From Rhododendron vialii (Eukaryota; Streptophyta; Magnoliopsida; Ericales; Ericaceae), in NCBI RefSeq assembly GCF_030253575.1, contig NC_080559.1, forward strand, positions 7,902,501 through 7,966,500: DNA of 64,000 nt, written 5' to 3'. Of the stretch, positions 46,165 through 57,738 are shown in pieces. The number at the start of each line of letters is the position of its first letter. Position 1 is the first letter of the stretch. A program made the translations under genes and the position numbers. Under the pieces are notes generated by a model. That model saw only the letters and a list, made by a program, of their open reading frames with translations, was not told where the DNA came from and made no database searches.

Positions 46165-46445
46165 CTATTGTAGGTTTTTGATTTATTGATGTCTTCGTTT
46201 CTTCCAGTTTTCTCTCCCGTTATGGGGGCTTCCCTCACCCCTACGTGGATGTTTTGTTGGTTTTTTTGGTCACTTGTCTGGTGTTGCATTGATTGGAGAT
46301 ATGCTCCATTTGTGTTGCCCATTTGGTTGTGTTAGGTCCTGGATGTTATGCGTAGATGCTATATTTCCTCTCTTGATATGGCTTCCCGTTCTTTGTATTT
46401 TCTTTATTATTATCAATGAAGTATCTCATTTGACAACAAATAAAA
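46165..46445 (+). mobile_element. LINE 3' end, copy 2
   Basis: Matches the reverse complement of 37535-37800 and ends in an A-rich tail after TTATTATTATCAATGAAGTATC. It abuts the left end of the duplicated MADS segment (46480). Confidence 0.65.
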
Positions 46446-46492
46446 AAACCTATGCGTTGCGGTCATGTATTGATAGGCATCCATTCATTATA

Positions 46493-47252
46493 AGCTCCTT
46501 TTCATTTTCACCGCCACTTATACTACCAGCTACGTGGTGCGCCGATCGAGGACATGATCTCAAAATCACTAGCTACCCAACTAGGACCACAAGGAATGTC
46601 CTGCTGATAAAGAGCCATTGTTTCCATGAACCACTTGTCATTCATCAACTCTTGGATCCATATGGCTTAACTGAACTACCCAAATCTTTCACTCCTCCCA
46701 TTTCAAGAGGAAGAGGAGGTGGAGCTAGCAATTAGAGAGAAGGAGGAGCCGCCAACTGACGCGGCCCTACTTCCCTTTCCTCCAGCTCCTAGAGCTTATC
46801 AACCACCAACAAAGAGAGTTTATTTAGCCTCCCCATATCTAGTTCTCTGAAATCGCTACCTTCAAATATCTTGTTCATTTCCTCTTGAGCCTCTAGCTTG
46901 TCATTTTTCCTCTTTTCCCTGTCCCTTTTCTCAATTTCACCGGTGACCCTCTGTCTGAGCTGAGGTAACCTTCATGTGTCCCCATTTCCTGGCTTCTTTC
47001 CACCATTGACATGCTCAGGAACTTCTCAAACATTCCCTTGACGACTTCGAAAGACGGGAAAAATGCCGAATCGACCTCTCCCGGACTGTAAACAACAACA
47101 CATGATTTCACATCTGATAATACCGAAAGCTCTTTGGTTTTCTTAAACAAGCCCGCCCTTCTTTTTTCAAGGCAGCTTTTCTTGCAGAGTCGTTGGCTAT
47201 CCACGTGGGTGTAATTTTGTTTCTTGTCATTTTGGTGCTTTGAAAAACTCAT
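46493..47252 (-). pseudogene. MADS-box pseudogene, duplicate of the 35336 gene
   Basis: Homologous over the full length of the intact MADS gene, but broken. A one-base loss in the A run after RKAALKK (about codon 24) shifts the frame inside the MADS domain. A 5-base CTCAG duplication near 46955 shifts it again. A TAG replaces a Lys codon near 46793. From an upstream ATG at 47252 in the other frame a 119-residue product is possible; it would contain only the second half of the MADS domain (RRAGLFKKTKELSVLSDV) after an unrelated N terminus, without the DNA-contacting start. No functional protein is expected. Confidence 0.9.
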
Positions 47253-47264
47253 GACACCTGTCAG

Positions 47265-47272
47265 TATTTATA
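47265..47272 (-). promoter_or_regulatory. TATA box kept upstream of the MADS pseudogene
   Basis: TATAAATA on the minus strand, at the same position as in the intact gene (about 35 bp before the ancestral ATG at 47230). The pseudogene could still be transcribed. Confidence 0.55.
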
Positions 47273-47328
47273 GTGCAGAATTGTCGTGCAAAATTTTCTG
47301 ACCTTAATTGTTGTCCTATCATTTTAAA

Positions 47329-47727
47329 CAGCGGTGGAGCCAGGATTCAAAATTTGGGAAGCACTATGAATCCGCTTTTATTGTTGCATGTTGTCTGCAA
47401 CATTGTGAATTAGAGTAAGGTTATGTGTATTCATATAATTAAATTTTGCGAGTGAGCTTTTTTAACGAAAAGTAAAATAAAATAAAAGTTGGGACCAACT
47501 CTCTCGTAGTAATCTTCAAATGAAAGCCATTGAGATATTATTGTTATGATTCAAACCGCTCATTTTCTGAAAAAGAAATCTATACATCATTTGTATTAAA
47601 AGTGTGAATTTGTCTGAATATCAAGATGCCTAACCAAATAATCTTAGTTAAAAAAAAAAAAATTGGCTTGAAACTCCGGGTGGGGGTGACACTTGCCCCA
47701 CTGCCCCACCAGGTAGCTCCGCCCCTA
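47329..47727. mobile_element. hAT-like element (copy B), exact 8-bp duplication
   Basis: Ends CAGCGGTGGAGCC and, reverse-complemented, TAGGGGCGGAGCTACC. ATTTTAAA stands on both sides (47321-47328, 47728-47735). It is the paralogue of 36205-36822 without the nested MITE. Confidence 0.9.
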
Positions 47728-48628
47728 ATTTTAAACCAAAACAAGTAAACAACTACCATTATGACTACATACATCAATCTTTCCCCCGACTCGCAATGGT
47801 GAGAGTCTCGTGGACTTGGTTTGCCCTTTTTAACTACAATTATGACTCAATAATTAATTTCAAATTATGCCACGTACTAGTCATATTATTCTGGTAAGTT
47901 TATTGTATAGATGCAAGTTGGTTGTAAATCATTTTCCTGCATGAAATTGATTGTCCTCCATGTACTATTAAACAGGGCATAACTGGACATATATATGAAA
48001 ATATGCAGGGCTGCTGGTCTCCATATTTGTGGCAATGGTAGAATTCAAACCAAAACAAAGGATTGACCAAATTAAATCCACTTCAGTGTTAAAACCTGTT
48101 AGTCGTGGAGAGGAAGAAGGAAACATATTTACTGTGTCTTAAGAAAAGGTTCGTCGAGTTCATACGCAGCGTTTGCTCAAGCTATAATTGGGCTCCCCGC
48201 AAGGAGACTATGAAATTGGCTCCCCAGGATCAATTGAGGTGGGACTAAGCTGACCCAAACACCTCATGAATTATAATAATACTGTAATAAAAAAAAAGTT
48301 TATTGATCAAGTTAAAAAAAGATTCAGCAATAGTTTGAATTTTTTAACTCGTTAAGGTTTGGCTTGGTTTGACTCAATTAGTAATAGAACCGAGCTCGAG
48401 TTTTAGGATCGTACATTAAACAAGCCGAGCTCAACACTCAAAAGCTTGGCTTGGCTGATTTGCACCCCATTTGTGTGTACCAAACAAATGTGGAAGGTTC
48501 CACCAAACTCTTGGGCCAAATATTATTAGGCCTCCACTAATGTTATAGGGTCAAACCTAAGGCAACCAAATAGGTAATATCCAAAGACTTTAATCTGAGC
48601 CCAGTCTTATCCCTCTCAAAAAGCATTA

Positions 48629-48870
48629 GGCCCGTTCTAGAAACCTTCTTAAAAAATAAGCAGCTTATTTTACATTTTCAAACTCAAAAATAAAGTATAT
48701 GAAAAATAATTTTTCAATTTTTTTTGCATCGTATAAAAGATCTCATCGATCGAGATCTTCCAAACAAGATCCATATTGCATATTTTTAGATTTCAATAAA
48801 CTCATAATTTTTAAGCTTAAAATTGCCTTCTTAAAAAATAAGGACTTATTTTCGGTTCTGGAATGGAGCC
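48629..48870 (-). mobile_element. 242-bp MITE, GGCTCCGTTC family (copy 3)
   Basis: Ends GGCCCGTTCTAGAAACC and, reverse-complemented, GGCTCCATTCCAGAACC. The left flank is TTA and the right TAA. Orientation is opposite to copies 36245 and 38873. Confidence 0.85.
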
Positions 48871-50002
48871 TAAGTGGCAATCAAGCTGGGTGTAACCGTG
48901 TAGGTATATCAACTCTTTCTTTTTTTTCTTGCCAGTAATGGTTTTTTTCCGTAACCGGGTGCTCGGGCCATTTTACATGCATCAAGATCAAATCTTGGAA
49001 TCTTGAAGTTATCGATCGGGTAAATCTCCACTAGCTCCAAGAATGTTTTACTGATGGTATACATATAGGAATCGAACCCGTGAGCTCAAAAAATAAACCT
49101 CACTTGTTATCATGCTTCTACTTGACCAAACGAACCCTTGGAGTTGAGTGCCATTACTGCTGCCCAATTTGACTTGTTACTAGCCACTTCACTCTAGCAT
49201 CTTCAACCCATGGTTTCAAATCCTACGTGACGTAGAAATAGTACTACCTTTTGGCATCCTTTTTTTATCCAGCCCTGATATCAAACGAAGTGTCAAATTC
49301 AACTTGGATTTGGCTCCACACCATTTGCTTCAACTATGACTCTTCATGCCAAATTGCCAAATTGCCAAATCTATTTTTGGCATTTCGGAATTCAAAAAGA
49401 GGGTATTTAAATTTGTACTTTAATACCTAGAATTTGAAATCAAAGTTGAAGATGAAAGTCTGTCCATATCATACTTGGAGATGACAAAATGCCACAAAAG
49501 TCTCCCGAAAAAATTGTCATATCTAATTTGAAGCCATGGATCGGAGATGCTAAGGTTACAGCGGCTTGCGAAAAGAACTCTATGCTATCCACCATTAATA
49601 ATGGTACGTAGTTGTCAAAGAGATGTTAGACCTACCAAAATGATCATCATGGGTTAAGCATACATATAAATAGTACCATCCAATGCAAACCTAATTAAAC
49701 AACTACAAGGAACTCCTCCACTTGCTTGTTGGTAGCTCCATCACAGGGGGAAAAAAAAAGGAAGATTCTGATATTGTTTAGTGATGGAGGAGATTCTGGT
49801 TAGAATTTTAAAGATTCATCATATCTATTGGGAAACACCACAAGATCTAATCTCACCACTTCTACTTGATAAAAGAGAGATTTTTTTTTTGGATGCAAAT
49901 CCCACTTACGTAGTTAGTGAAAATCCCCATTGTCCACCCTATAGAGCTACAACTTTTTTTGGTTTAAAGAAAGATAAAGAACTGATATTTTCCTTAAATA
50001 TT
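48871..50002. other. Intergenic, nothing recognised
   Basis: No gene is supported. The open frame at 49781-50128 runs into a MITE-like block and has no recognisable domain. Confidence 0.5.
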
Positions 50003-50218
50003 GGCTTTGTTCGTTTGGTAGTTGTGGGTATTTTAGTTTTGGTAATTGGTGGAGAGAAAAATAGGTTAATGATCGGAGAGATGGGCAATAAGTTGAGAGA
50101 GATAGAGAAAAATGAGCGTAACAATTGAAGAAATAACATAATGATTGGAGAGAAAAATAGGATAATAATTACAAAACAAAACAAAAACTTTTCTAAACTT
50201 AGAAACGATCAAAGCCAA
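50003..50218. mobile_element. AT-rich MITE (GAGAAAAATAG family)
   Basis: Ends GGCTTTGTTCGTTTGG and, reverse-complemented, GGCTTTGATCGTTTC. The interior has GGAGAGAAAAATAGG twice and TAATAATTA, as in 20054-20250 and 31767-31978. Confidence 0.65.
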
Positions 50219-50772
50219 TTGACATTGGTGATGATGAAACGTCTTTTTTTCTTTCTAAAAATATGGTTTGTCTGCGGTCCACAGTTAGACTACAAAGGGC
50301 AGTAGTTCATGTGATTGCAATCTAGCTCCCAAAGTATTTCTAATGGTTCAAATCTGTCGATAGTATTTTGGTAAATTAAGATAAGATACTTTAAAAAATG
50401 AACTATTGGTTATCAGATGAACGGTCGAGATTCAGCTGCGTAGACTTCTCTGCAGTCCAACAACTGCAAAGAAGTCGGGTCCTTTTCCTAAACTATATGA
50501 GCTGACCCATGCATGGGTCCGAAAAGCTATACAAATTAAGAGTTCATTTTGCCTCAATGAATCGGTCATGTTTAACGTACACTGTCCACTCAAGGCCAAC
50601 TCAATCTGATTTAAGTTGTTTTTTGTTCCCTTTATTTTCTCAGAATTGACAGAGAAATATACCCACACGGTCACCAAATTACAGCACAACCCATATCAGG
50701 TAATTGGGGATTTTCAGCTTCAATTTCTAATTATCTGTAATTTCGTAAGAGACCAACTTTATGGGGCGGATG

Positions 50773-50774
<2 letters not shown>

Positions 50775-50833
<59 letters not shown>

Positions 50834-50840
50834 CACACAA
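50775..50840. repeat. (TA)n-(CA)n compound microsatellite
   Basis: About 48 bp of TA repeat followed by a CA repeat. It lies in gene-free DNA. Confidence 0.93.
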
Positions 50841-51246
50841 AGCTACTAGCATTGTTCCCGTTTTGCCTATGGAAAGAGGTAAATCTCCTGTTACATGTTG
50901 AAATTTTGATTTGTCAACAAAGTTAATTTTAATTTAATTTTGGTTAATTTGAAAAATGTAGGATAGAAAACAAACAAAAATGAATCAAGTTTATAAGAAT
51001 TTAGGATTGGGGGTTCCGAGGCTTTTGAGCCTACCTAAATTTGTAAATAATATTGATTTATTTGGGAGGCGCTTGCCATTTTGACCTTGGTCCGTATAAT
51101 CTTTGTATAATTTTTTCAAAGATTAATAAAAAAAATTTGCCTAGAAAACAAAAAAATCGGTTTAGGAAGTATTATTCTTTAGAAATCTCTTCTGGAAGTC
51201 GGTATTGTTTGGTGGTGGGAGTTCAGAGCAATATTTGCACAAAGAG

Positions 51247-51372
51247 AAATACACAGATTGAAAATGAGCATTTGCTTCGGCTTTACGTGAGATCCTTGCT
51301 AGCAGACGGTGGATTTATGATCTCCAGAATTAGTTGAGGTGCGCGTAAGTGACCCGAACACTTGGTTATAAA
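51247..51372 (+). mobile_element. SINE-like 3' end with A tail
   Basis: CTCCAGAATTAGTTGAGGTGCG, CGTAAGTGACCCGAACAC and TTATAAAAAAAA in sequence resemble the 3' end of a common plant tRNA-derived SINE (GGATTAGTCGAGGTGCGCGTAAGCTGG). Related ends are at 37455-37513 and 48230-48295. No A or B box was found upstream, so the unit is truncated or very diverged. Confidence 0.55.
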
Positions 51373-52194
51373 AAAAAAAAATTGATCTTATTCACTGATT
51401 GAAGTACCAAAATACAAAATTTCAACTACTCTCAAACTCACTCACGCAGAATCTCCCTTTCCACTCTCTCTCTCCCTTACACTCTCTATTTCTCTTACAA
51501 AATGAAAAATAACACAAATACAAACACTACAAGCACACATATATAGTTATAATTATATGTGTATTAAAAGGTATAAAACAATACACTTAAATACGTATTT
51601 TTTTGTCTTCCTGTGTACTTATTGTCATCCCAGTTAGCTGATAATAGAAAGACCGATAATTAATTACTTATACATCACACTAAGCACTCACAACCACAAG
51701 CTAATTCCAACCTAATTCCCACCCCCAAAATTTACTCACAGACAAACACACCCCTAATCCCCATGCATGTTCTGGCTTGGCCCATCTCAGTCAATTCCAC
51801 CTCCTCATCTGCTCCTCAACTCACAAACACACATAGCACCCACCATGTGCAAGCTTAATCATTTGGGTATTTTAGACTCATATAGGGTGTGTGGGTTTTA
51901 GTCCATTTGGGTGTTCTTAATTGGTTTCTTGCTAATCATAAGTTTGGTCTCGGATTGGATAGAAGATTGTTCTTTGAACATGATGCTGTTTCTTTGCTCA
52001 TATTAGTCTTGTAACAATTTTAAGATTAATGAAATACTTCTTGCCATAAAAAATAAAAAAAAAAACCTTGTCATTCTCCTTTTTTTTTCCTGATAGCCGG
52101 TCAGGGAGAGTTTCAGCACACATAGACTAATTCTGAGGCCTTGAAATTTACGACAGAGCAAGCCCTCCAGCCATTTTCCTTTTTTGTACCTTTT
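51373..52194. other. Intergenic; retroelement tail
   Basis: No gene. The stretch ending at about 52065 (TTAATGAAATACTTCTTGCC followed by an A run) looks like the 3' UTR and poly(A) of a truncated LINE on the + strand. Confidence 0.4.
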
Positions 52195-52480
52195 GGTCCT
52201 GTTCAGTTGCACGGAAAGGATGAAAAAATATGAGAAAATCGACTTTCCTTATATTTAGTTACCAGGAAAATTGTAGAATTCACAATTTCAACTTTTTCAT
52301 TGGAAAACATTTTCCTGCAAAATATGTCTTGTAAAAATGAAGGAATTCTTGTTTTCCCTATAAGATTTATGTCAAGAGAACACACATAAGAAAATAATTT
52401 TTTTTTTCTTTATTTCACCTCACTTCACTTTTTCTGTGAATCAATTCTCCACACAACATTCCAGACAACTGAACGGAGCC
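52195..52480. mobile_element. 286-bp PIF/Harbinger-type MITE
   Basis: Ends GGTCCTGTTCAGTTG and, reverse-complemented, GGCTCCGTTCAGTTG, with TTT on both sides (52192-52194, 52481-52483). Internal TTTTCATTGGAAAACATTTTCC is also palindromic. Its ends resemble the GGCTCCGTTC family but its interior differs. Confidence 0.8.
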
Positions 52481-52483
52481 TTT

Positions 52484-53428
52484 GAATATGTCGGACCTAA
52501 TTATCATGCTGCAACTTGCAAGAGAATAATATGGAAATTGGCTTCTACAGCATTGCCTCAAGATTATAGCAAGATGTGTCTCAAGTTTTATACGGGTAAC
52601 TATGTCTAATTACCATTATGATCGCAAAATCCGTTCGACTCATCCCTTCATCAAACTTAAAATTCGTCACCCCTAGATACAAGTTTTCGGAAGCGCGTTT
52701 CGATTTCTATGGGATTGGTATTACCGTGTACGTGTTATCGGACATGATTTTTCAAATGCCTTTTCAATAGAAGGTTTCCTCCGTGTGGTTAGGAGATGAG
52801 GGTCTTGGGTGGTCAGGCCGGTGTACCCAAGCCCCTCTGTACTTCGTGTTATGAGTTAATGAAATTTATTTTTGCAGATAAAAAAAAAAAAAGAGTTAGG
52901 GTTCCGTCATGCAAAATACACATATCGAAGGACAATTTAACCATGCTAAAATGACCGAATGACATCAATAGTGCACTTAGATGCTAGGAGAAATGAAGCT
53001 AAGAGTTCAGCGTGCAATGCTTGACTTTTCAAGGTGCTAATTTAAATATTTTAACAATAATACCGGCTTTCGCTAATCAAAAAATAAAAAAGCACAATTT
53101 AATCATGGAAAGGCGCTATTCCGTGAGGTCACTTCTCGTTGGATTAGAATACTGCAGGTTTCGTGTCTTGTCCCAGTTGTTTTCTTATATTCATTTCCTA
53201 ATAAAATTCTGATTCGAAAGTGAGCTTAGTACAGTCACGTATGCACTTGAAATCAATCTCCTTCCCCTTCGTTACGAAAAAAAAAAAGCAAAATTTTTAG
53301 CTTCTCTCCCTATCCGCTTTAGTACAAAAGCACTAGGAAATAAGATATGGTGCAAAAGAGATCTCACATTTCCACTTGAGCTCATTTTCTGATTTGATTT
53401 CTTTTTTGCCATGCTTACAACTACATCC

Positions 53429-53483
<55 letters not shown>

Positions 53484-54385
53484 AAGGTTCCACTTTTCCT
53501 CATGAGTCGATGATCCATTGGTGGTATTGTTGGGTACATATAAGTGCAAAAGTTGGCAATGTATGAAGTGGATTGCAAATGAACCAATAAAGATACATTA
53601 AAACCAACCAATAGTTTTAACTTCTTTTATTAATAATTTGTACGTGCAATTGTTCAGTACCGACTTACGAGAGAATTCCACTTGGAGCGATAAGGTGCGT
53701 GCCAGCAGGCGTTGCCCTAGCCGTGTCATGACACGTGTCACGCGCCACTCCCCATGATAGTGGAGGGATGCTTTCCGATATTCAACGAGTGATTATTCAA
53801 TAGTTTCGGAGCACAATCACGTGGTGCGATTATTTGATCAGCACCACATATTTATGTGTGATCCGTACACTTAGTCATGGATTCAACAAGAATATGTGGT
53901 GTTGGAGTACGTGCTCTGGCCGTAGCACCGCGTAGTTGTGCTCCGAGAGCACTGGATAGACATATTCAACATGAACAGTTGGAAGAGAGAGGGCATTAAG
54001 AAAGCAAAACAGGGAATCAGTTCACCGAATGACAAGTTGTTGGACTATTGGAGTGGGCTAAGTAAAAAAATTCTTCTCCAGAAAAGTTTACAGCACGGTA
54101 ACAAAGTTGTGCCCATATTAAAGAGAACTGTTTGCTTAAAAATAAAAGGACATCATTTCTTAAAAGGACCCTTATTCTTAATTTTATTGCGGATAATGTG
54201 ACATGGAGTTCAAGTTAGATGGATCAAGTTGCGGAGTGCTTCGATCAGGAGTGTTGTGTGACCGAACCATATCCACAAAGTTGAATTGGAGAAATCCATT
54301 ATACCACCATACGTAAGGTCAACAATATGTTATGCGCCACAGAGTGTCAAGCTGCTAAAAACAACGCGCGCGCCAGTAAAATGAG
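52484..54385. other. Intergenic; (CT)n and a retroelement tail
   Basis: A + strand poly(A) tail after ATGAGTTAATGAAATTTATT ends at about 52892, typical of a truncated LINE. A 49-bp (CT)n lies at 53432-53480. The open frame at 53938-54201 (MLREHWIDIFNMNSW...) has no recognisable domain and no supporting context. No gene is called. Confidence 0.45.
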
Positions 54386-54540
54386 CATCAAAAATGTTAT
54401 TCACATAACAATCCAAACACAACGCCAAACACAACCTCTCACATACATGTGGGCTCCACACACTACTATGTGTGGGCCCCACATGTACGTGAATTGTTGT
54501 GTTTGAATTGTTCTGTGAGTAGAATGAAAACGTTGAGATG
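54386..54540. mobile_element. Foldback MITE (GGGCCCCACATGTACGTG core)
   Basis: The arms ACAATCCAAACACAACG..CTCACATACATGTGGG and CCCCACATGTACGTGAATTGTTGTGTTTGAATTGT (in part) are inverted copies around a central CACACACTACTATGTGTG. About 155 bp, non-coding. Confidence 0.65.
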
Positions 54541-54900
54541 AATGTGTAATAATTAAGCCTTTGCCATATAGAATTAGAAATGAATACACTTTTCTATGCT
54601 CCTTGCTTTTGGGTTTGTGATGCTATTGAGGAAAAAAATATCTGCTTGAACAGAATAAGGCAACAAGTAATGGGCCCCCCTCTGGTAAACCACTTCAACG
54701 CTGAATGATTTGAGAGGAGAGAAAAAGCACAACAAGCTAGATTTTTGGGACTTGGTCTGGTCTGGTGAAAAAAGGGATTAATGTTGTTGAGACTTTATTA
54801 TAAGGACTGTTTGGGAAACTTAATTAATTTGTAAAGTAGTGCTAGTGCCAATTATTAAGAGCATGGTTAAGGCAGGAATTGATGGAATGGGAAATCTTAC

Positions 54901-55105
54901 AGTGCAAGGTCCTGCAAGGCACTCTGTAGGGCGCACACGGACTATCGATCTTGAAAATGAATGATTGAGATATGATTTTTAATTATGACCGGTAAGAATC
55001 ATTACTTACCGGTTATAATTGATTTAATGCTGACCATTGATTGATGAGATCGACAGTTGTGTTCCGTCCTACACGTGCACTACACGGGGTGCACTACAGC
55101 AGCTC
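54901..55105. mobile_element. Foldback MITE with ACCGGTAAG core
   Basis: The centre pairs ATGACCGGTAAG with CTTACCGGTTAT. Outer arms pair more loosely (TATCGATCTTGAAAATGAAT against reverse-complemented TGTCGATCTCATCAATCAAT). About 205 bp; boundaries are approximate. Confidence 0.55.
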
Positions 55106-55807
55106 CGGATCCACGAATTATGTCCATTTGGTTATCAATAAGGTAACTTATCCAATCATTTTGGTTTATGTGGACCATTTGGAAGTCATAGAGACTTTGT
55201 TCACTATCTGATTCTTTCTTATCGTGGAGCAAGAAAAGCAAGATTCTTTACCAATTAGATTTTCTCCGATCCAAGTTTTGGGCGGCGACAATCCAAATCT
55301 GGCCACACATTGATAATTAATATCAATGGTTTGGATTTAATTTACTAAGAGACTTTTACCGAACTATTGATCGCAGCAATGGACAGTCCAGATTTAGACT
55401 GTCTCGTCGAGTCCAAATTAAGAACCGGAGATGATCCAATTCCAAGACTGTCCTTGTGCAGCTAGAATTTCCACGTGCAAATTCGATGTAGGAATTGCCA
55501 AATAAATCGAAAATAATATTACTTGGGCATATGTAGACTGTTATTTTGGAGTAAAAACTTTGGAGTGACTTCTCTTTCCATACCTTTAGGAGACTGCATG
55601 GGTCATATGCGTGTGCTCTTAACAATTTGTGGAAACTGATTGTTAATTGTTGACTTCAAATAATTTGAGGTTTTTTTTTACTCAACAGAAGATCATTTTA
55701 TATCAAATATGAAGTATAAAGTACAAGCTCGGGGCACTACATTTCAATTATAAGAGTCCACGATATAACCAAGCCCAACAACTCAACCAATACAATAAAT
55801 AAGACCA
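55106..55807. other. Intergenic; retroelement tail
   Basis: No gene. A T run at 55671-55679 followed by A-rich sequence suggests an antisense retroelement poly(A). The minus frame at 55356-55625 has no recognisable domain. Confidence 0.4.
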
Positions 55808-55925
55808 TTAGTAGTGTTGGTTTGGTCCTATTTCAGAAAACGTCAAACTGCACTCCCAACTCAAATTGGACAATTTGGTCGGTCGTTAATTAGTAGTGTT
55901 GGTTTGGTCCTATTTCAGAAAACGC
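55808..55925 (+). repeat. Short direct duplication, 82-bp period
   Basis: A 36-bp sequence beginning TTAGTAGTGTTGGTTTGG at 55808 is repeated without change at 55890, with 46 bp between the copies. The identity suggests a recent slippage or insertion-repair event. Confidence 0.9.
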
Positions 55926-56107
55926 AAAACAAAAAATCAAATAAAATTGCTTGGCCTGTGCATTTATGATTACAGTTCCAGTTCTAAACCAATCTGAAGT
56001 GCAATTACCTGTGAATAGGTATGACTACAAATAAATAATCGCAATTTTATGGAGAATATATATCCTCTCCCCTCTCCAAACATAGACTTAGCCATAGATG
56101 ACAATTA

Positions 56108-56404
56108 GCCCACCCGCGGACCTGACCCGAAGGGTCTCAGGCGGGGTCGAACATGTGGTTCGGACGGGTTAAAAATTAGATTTCGATTCGGGGCTCGGAT
56201 TGGTGCGTTTCTTACCCGACCCGACCAATTCATAAAGATTAATTCAGTTTTTGGTCGGACCCGACCCGACCAAAATGATCGGGCTCGCGGACGGTTCTTA
56301 ATTACCACTATTCGGTTCGGTTTTAGGCCTAAAATGTTGTTACCCGACCATGTCGGATCGGGTTCGGGGTCAAACCCAACCCGCCCGACCCGTGCACACC
56401 CCTA
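56108..56404. mobile_element. CCCGACC-rich insertion with 10-bp target duplication
   Basis: ATGACAATTA stands on both sides (56098-56107, 56405-56414). The 297-bp insert is full of CCCGACC/GGTCGGG words (reverse strand GGGTGTGCACGGGTCGGGC). No terminal inverted repeat or poly(A) is clear, so the class is undecided: Mutator-like with poor ends, or a retroposon. A related repeat is common in plant genomes from memory. Confidence 0.75.
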
Positions 56405-56414
56405 ATGACAATTA

Positions 56415-57738
56415 TCGGATTGTAGTGACTATAGGGGCTTTGAGTAAAATTGGTTTCAAAAAAATTGTTGGTTTGATTATTTTGGGCAAATGTTGAGTGT
56501 TTTAGTAGATTTTTGTGTATGATATATCACCTTGTTCACAGTAGTCCAATGGTTTGGACAAAATCCAATTTTACGAGTTTCACAAATGATTTTTTTCCCC
56601 TCAATCTCTAATCCGTAAATGATTTGTTTTTTAGGGGGTGTTTTCGGTAGTGAAAAATTTATAAATTTTTATTTGTGGTTGAGAAGTTGTTAGGTGTTTC
56701 CGGTAGTGAATAAGTTGTTGAGATATGTCAAGTTGTTTTCGGTAGTGAATAAGTTGTCGATGGGTATGTGACGTAGAGTTACTGTAACAAAAAAAAAGTT
56801 TTGTTGACAATTTTTTTCCCAGTGAAAACGGGATGGTAAAATGCTGAAACTTTTTTGTTAATGAAAAAGAGATGGTAAAATGCGTTAAGTTTTTAGTATT
56901 TTTTTGTTAGTGAAAACACCTTTGAGTTTACCACAAAGTTGACTAGTTCGGTCCATGCTTGCCCCTACTCTTTCTTCTTCTTTTTTAGTTAAAGGGCAAG
57001 AAATGCTTGCCCCTATTTTGAAGGCGATAGGTCCTATGTACACACATGACTTTTATTGGGTCGATACATAGATGAAAGAACTTGTAAAATGGTTTTTTTA
57101 AACAGCAAAAAAGAAATTTATTAACCTGTAAAATATGTGACGTAGAAAAATTGTATTTTACGGTTAAAGAAATACTTCGTGTTTTTTCAGGACGAAAATT
57201 TTGAAGTGACTTTCCTTTCTTTCTTTTTTTCTAAGCAAAAAGATTTTATTAATCTTTATAAACAATTATAAAGATTAAACCACTTAAGACCACCGAAAAA
57301 AGGACGGCAAGACGCCAACCAAAAACAGCAAAAACCTGAGGAAAACCTAACTACAAACACCCAAAAATCTAAACGAAAACTCCAAACCCAGCGCTTGATA
57401 AAGAAACACCAAAAGCTTTCCCATGATTTTCAGCTCATCTCTCTGTTCGTAAAAATTTCGGATCCGAGAAAGTTATCTATCTTTGTATACTATATACTAA
57501 GCACATGTAGCTCAAGTGGCGCTTTGCAAATGTAGTTCAAGGGACGCTTTCTCTCTATTTTTTACGAAGTTAAGCAAAATAAACGAAAAGTCTGCGTCAC
57601 CTAACTAACCTCCGCTCTTTCTCCTCTAACCTCTCATTTTGTAATTGCTCACATGTCTTATTATTTTCTAAAAGGACTGTTGACCACCATTCTAATAAAT
57701 GGTATATAGAATTTTGAACTGCAATTATCGGATGATTA
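56415..57738. other. Intergenic; tandem TTTTCGGTAGTGA words and a retroelement tail
   Basis: GTTTTCGGTAGTGAA or GTTTCCGGTAGTGAA recurs at about 56640, 56696 and 56732. At about 57225-57420 the + strand reads like a reversed LINE 3' UTR with poly(A). No gene. Confidence 0.45.

Larger units (their letters stand above)
46480..48300. repeat. Direct duplication, copy B (MADS segment)
   Basis: Duplicate of 35336-37515 in the same orientation, start to start about 11 kb away. It carries the MADS pseudogene, the TATA box and the hAT-like element, and ends with the GGATCAATTGAGGTG SINE-tail-like block. It lacks the MITE and SINE found in copy A, and has its own small extra stretch near 47765-47840. 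Confidence 0.88.

Noticed and set aside
53432..53480. Arg-Glu repeat protein on the minus strand
   Set aside because: Produced by a (CT)n microsatellite.
53938..54201. 87-residue open frame beginning MLREHW
   Set aside because: No family recognised, no splice or promoter context, and AT-rich composition like the surroundings.
56105..56308. Arg/Pro-rich minus-strand frame
   Set aside because: It is the translation of the CCCGACC-rich insertion and has no domain.
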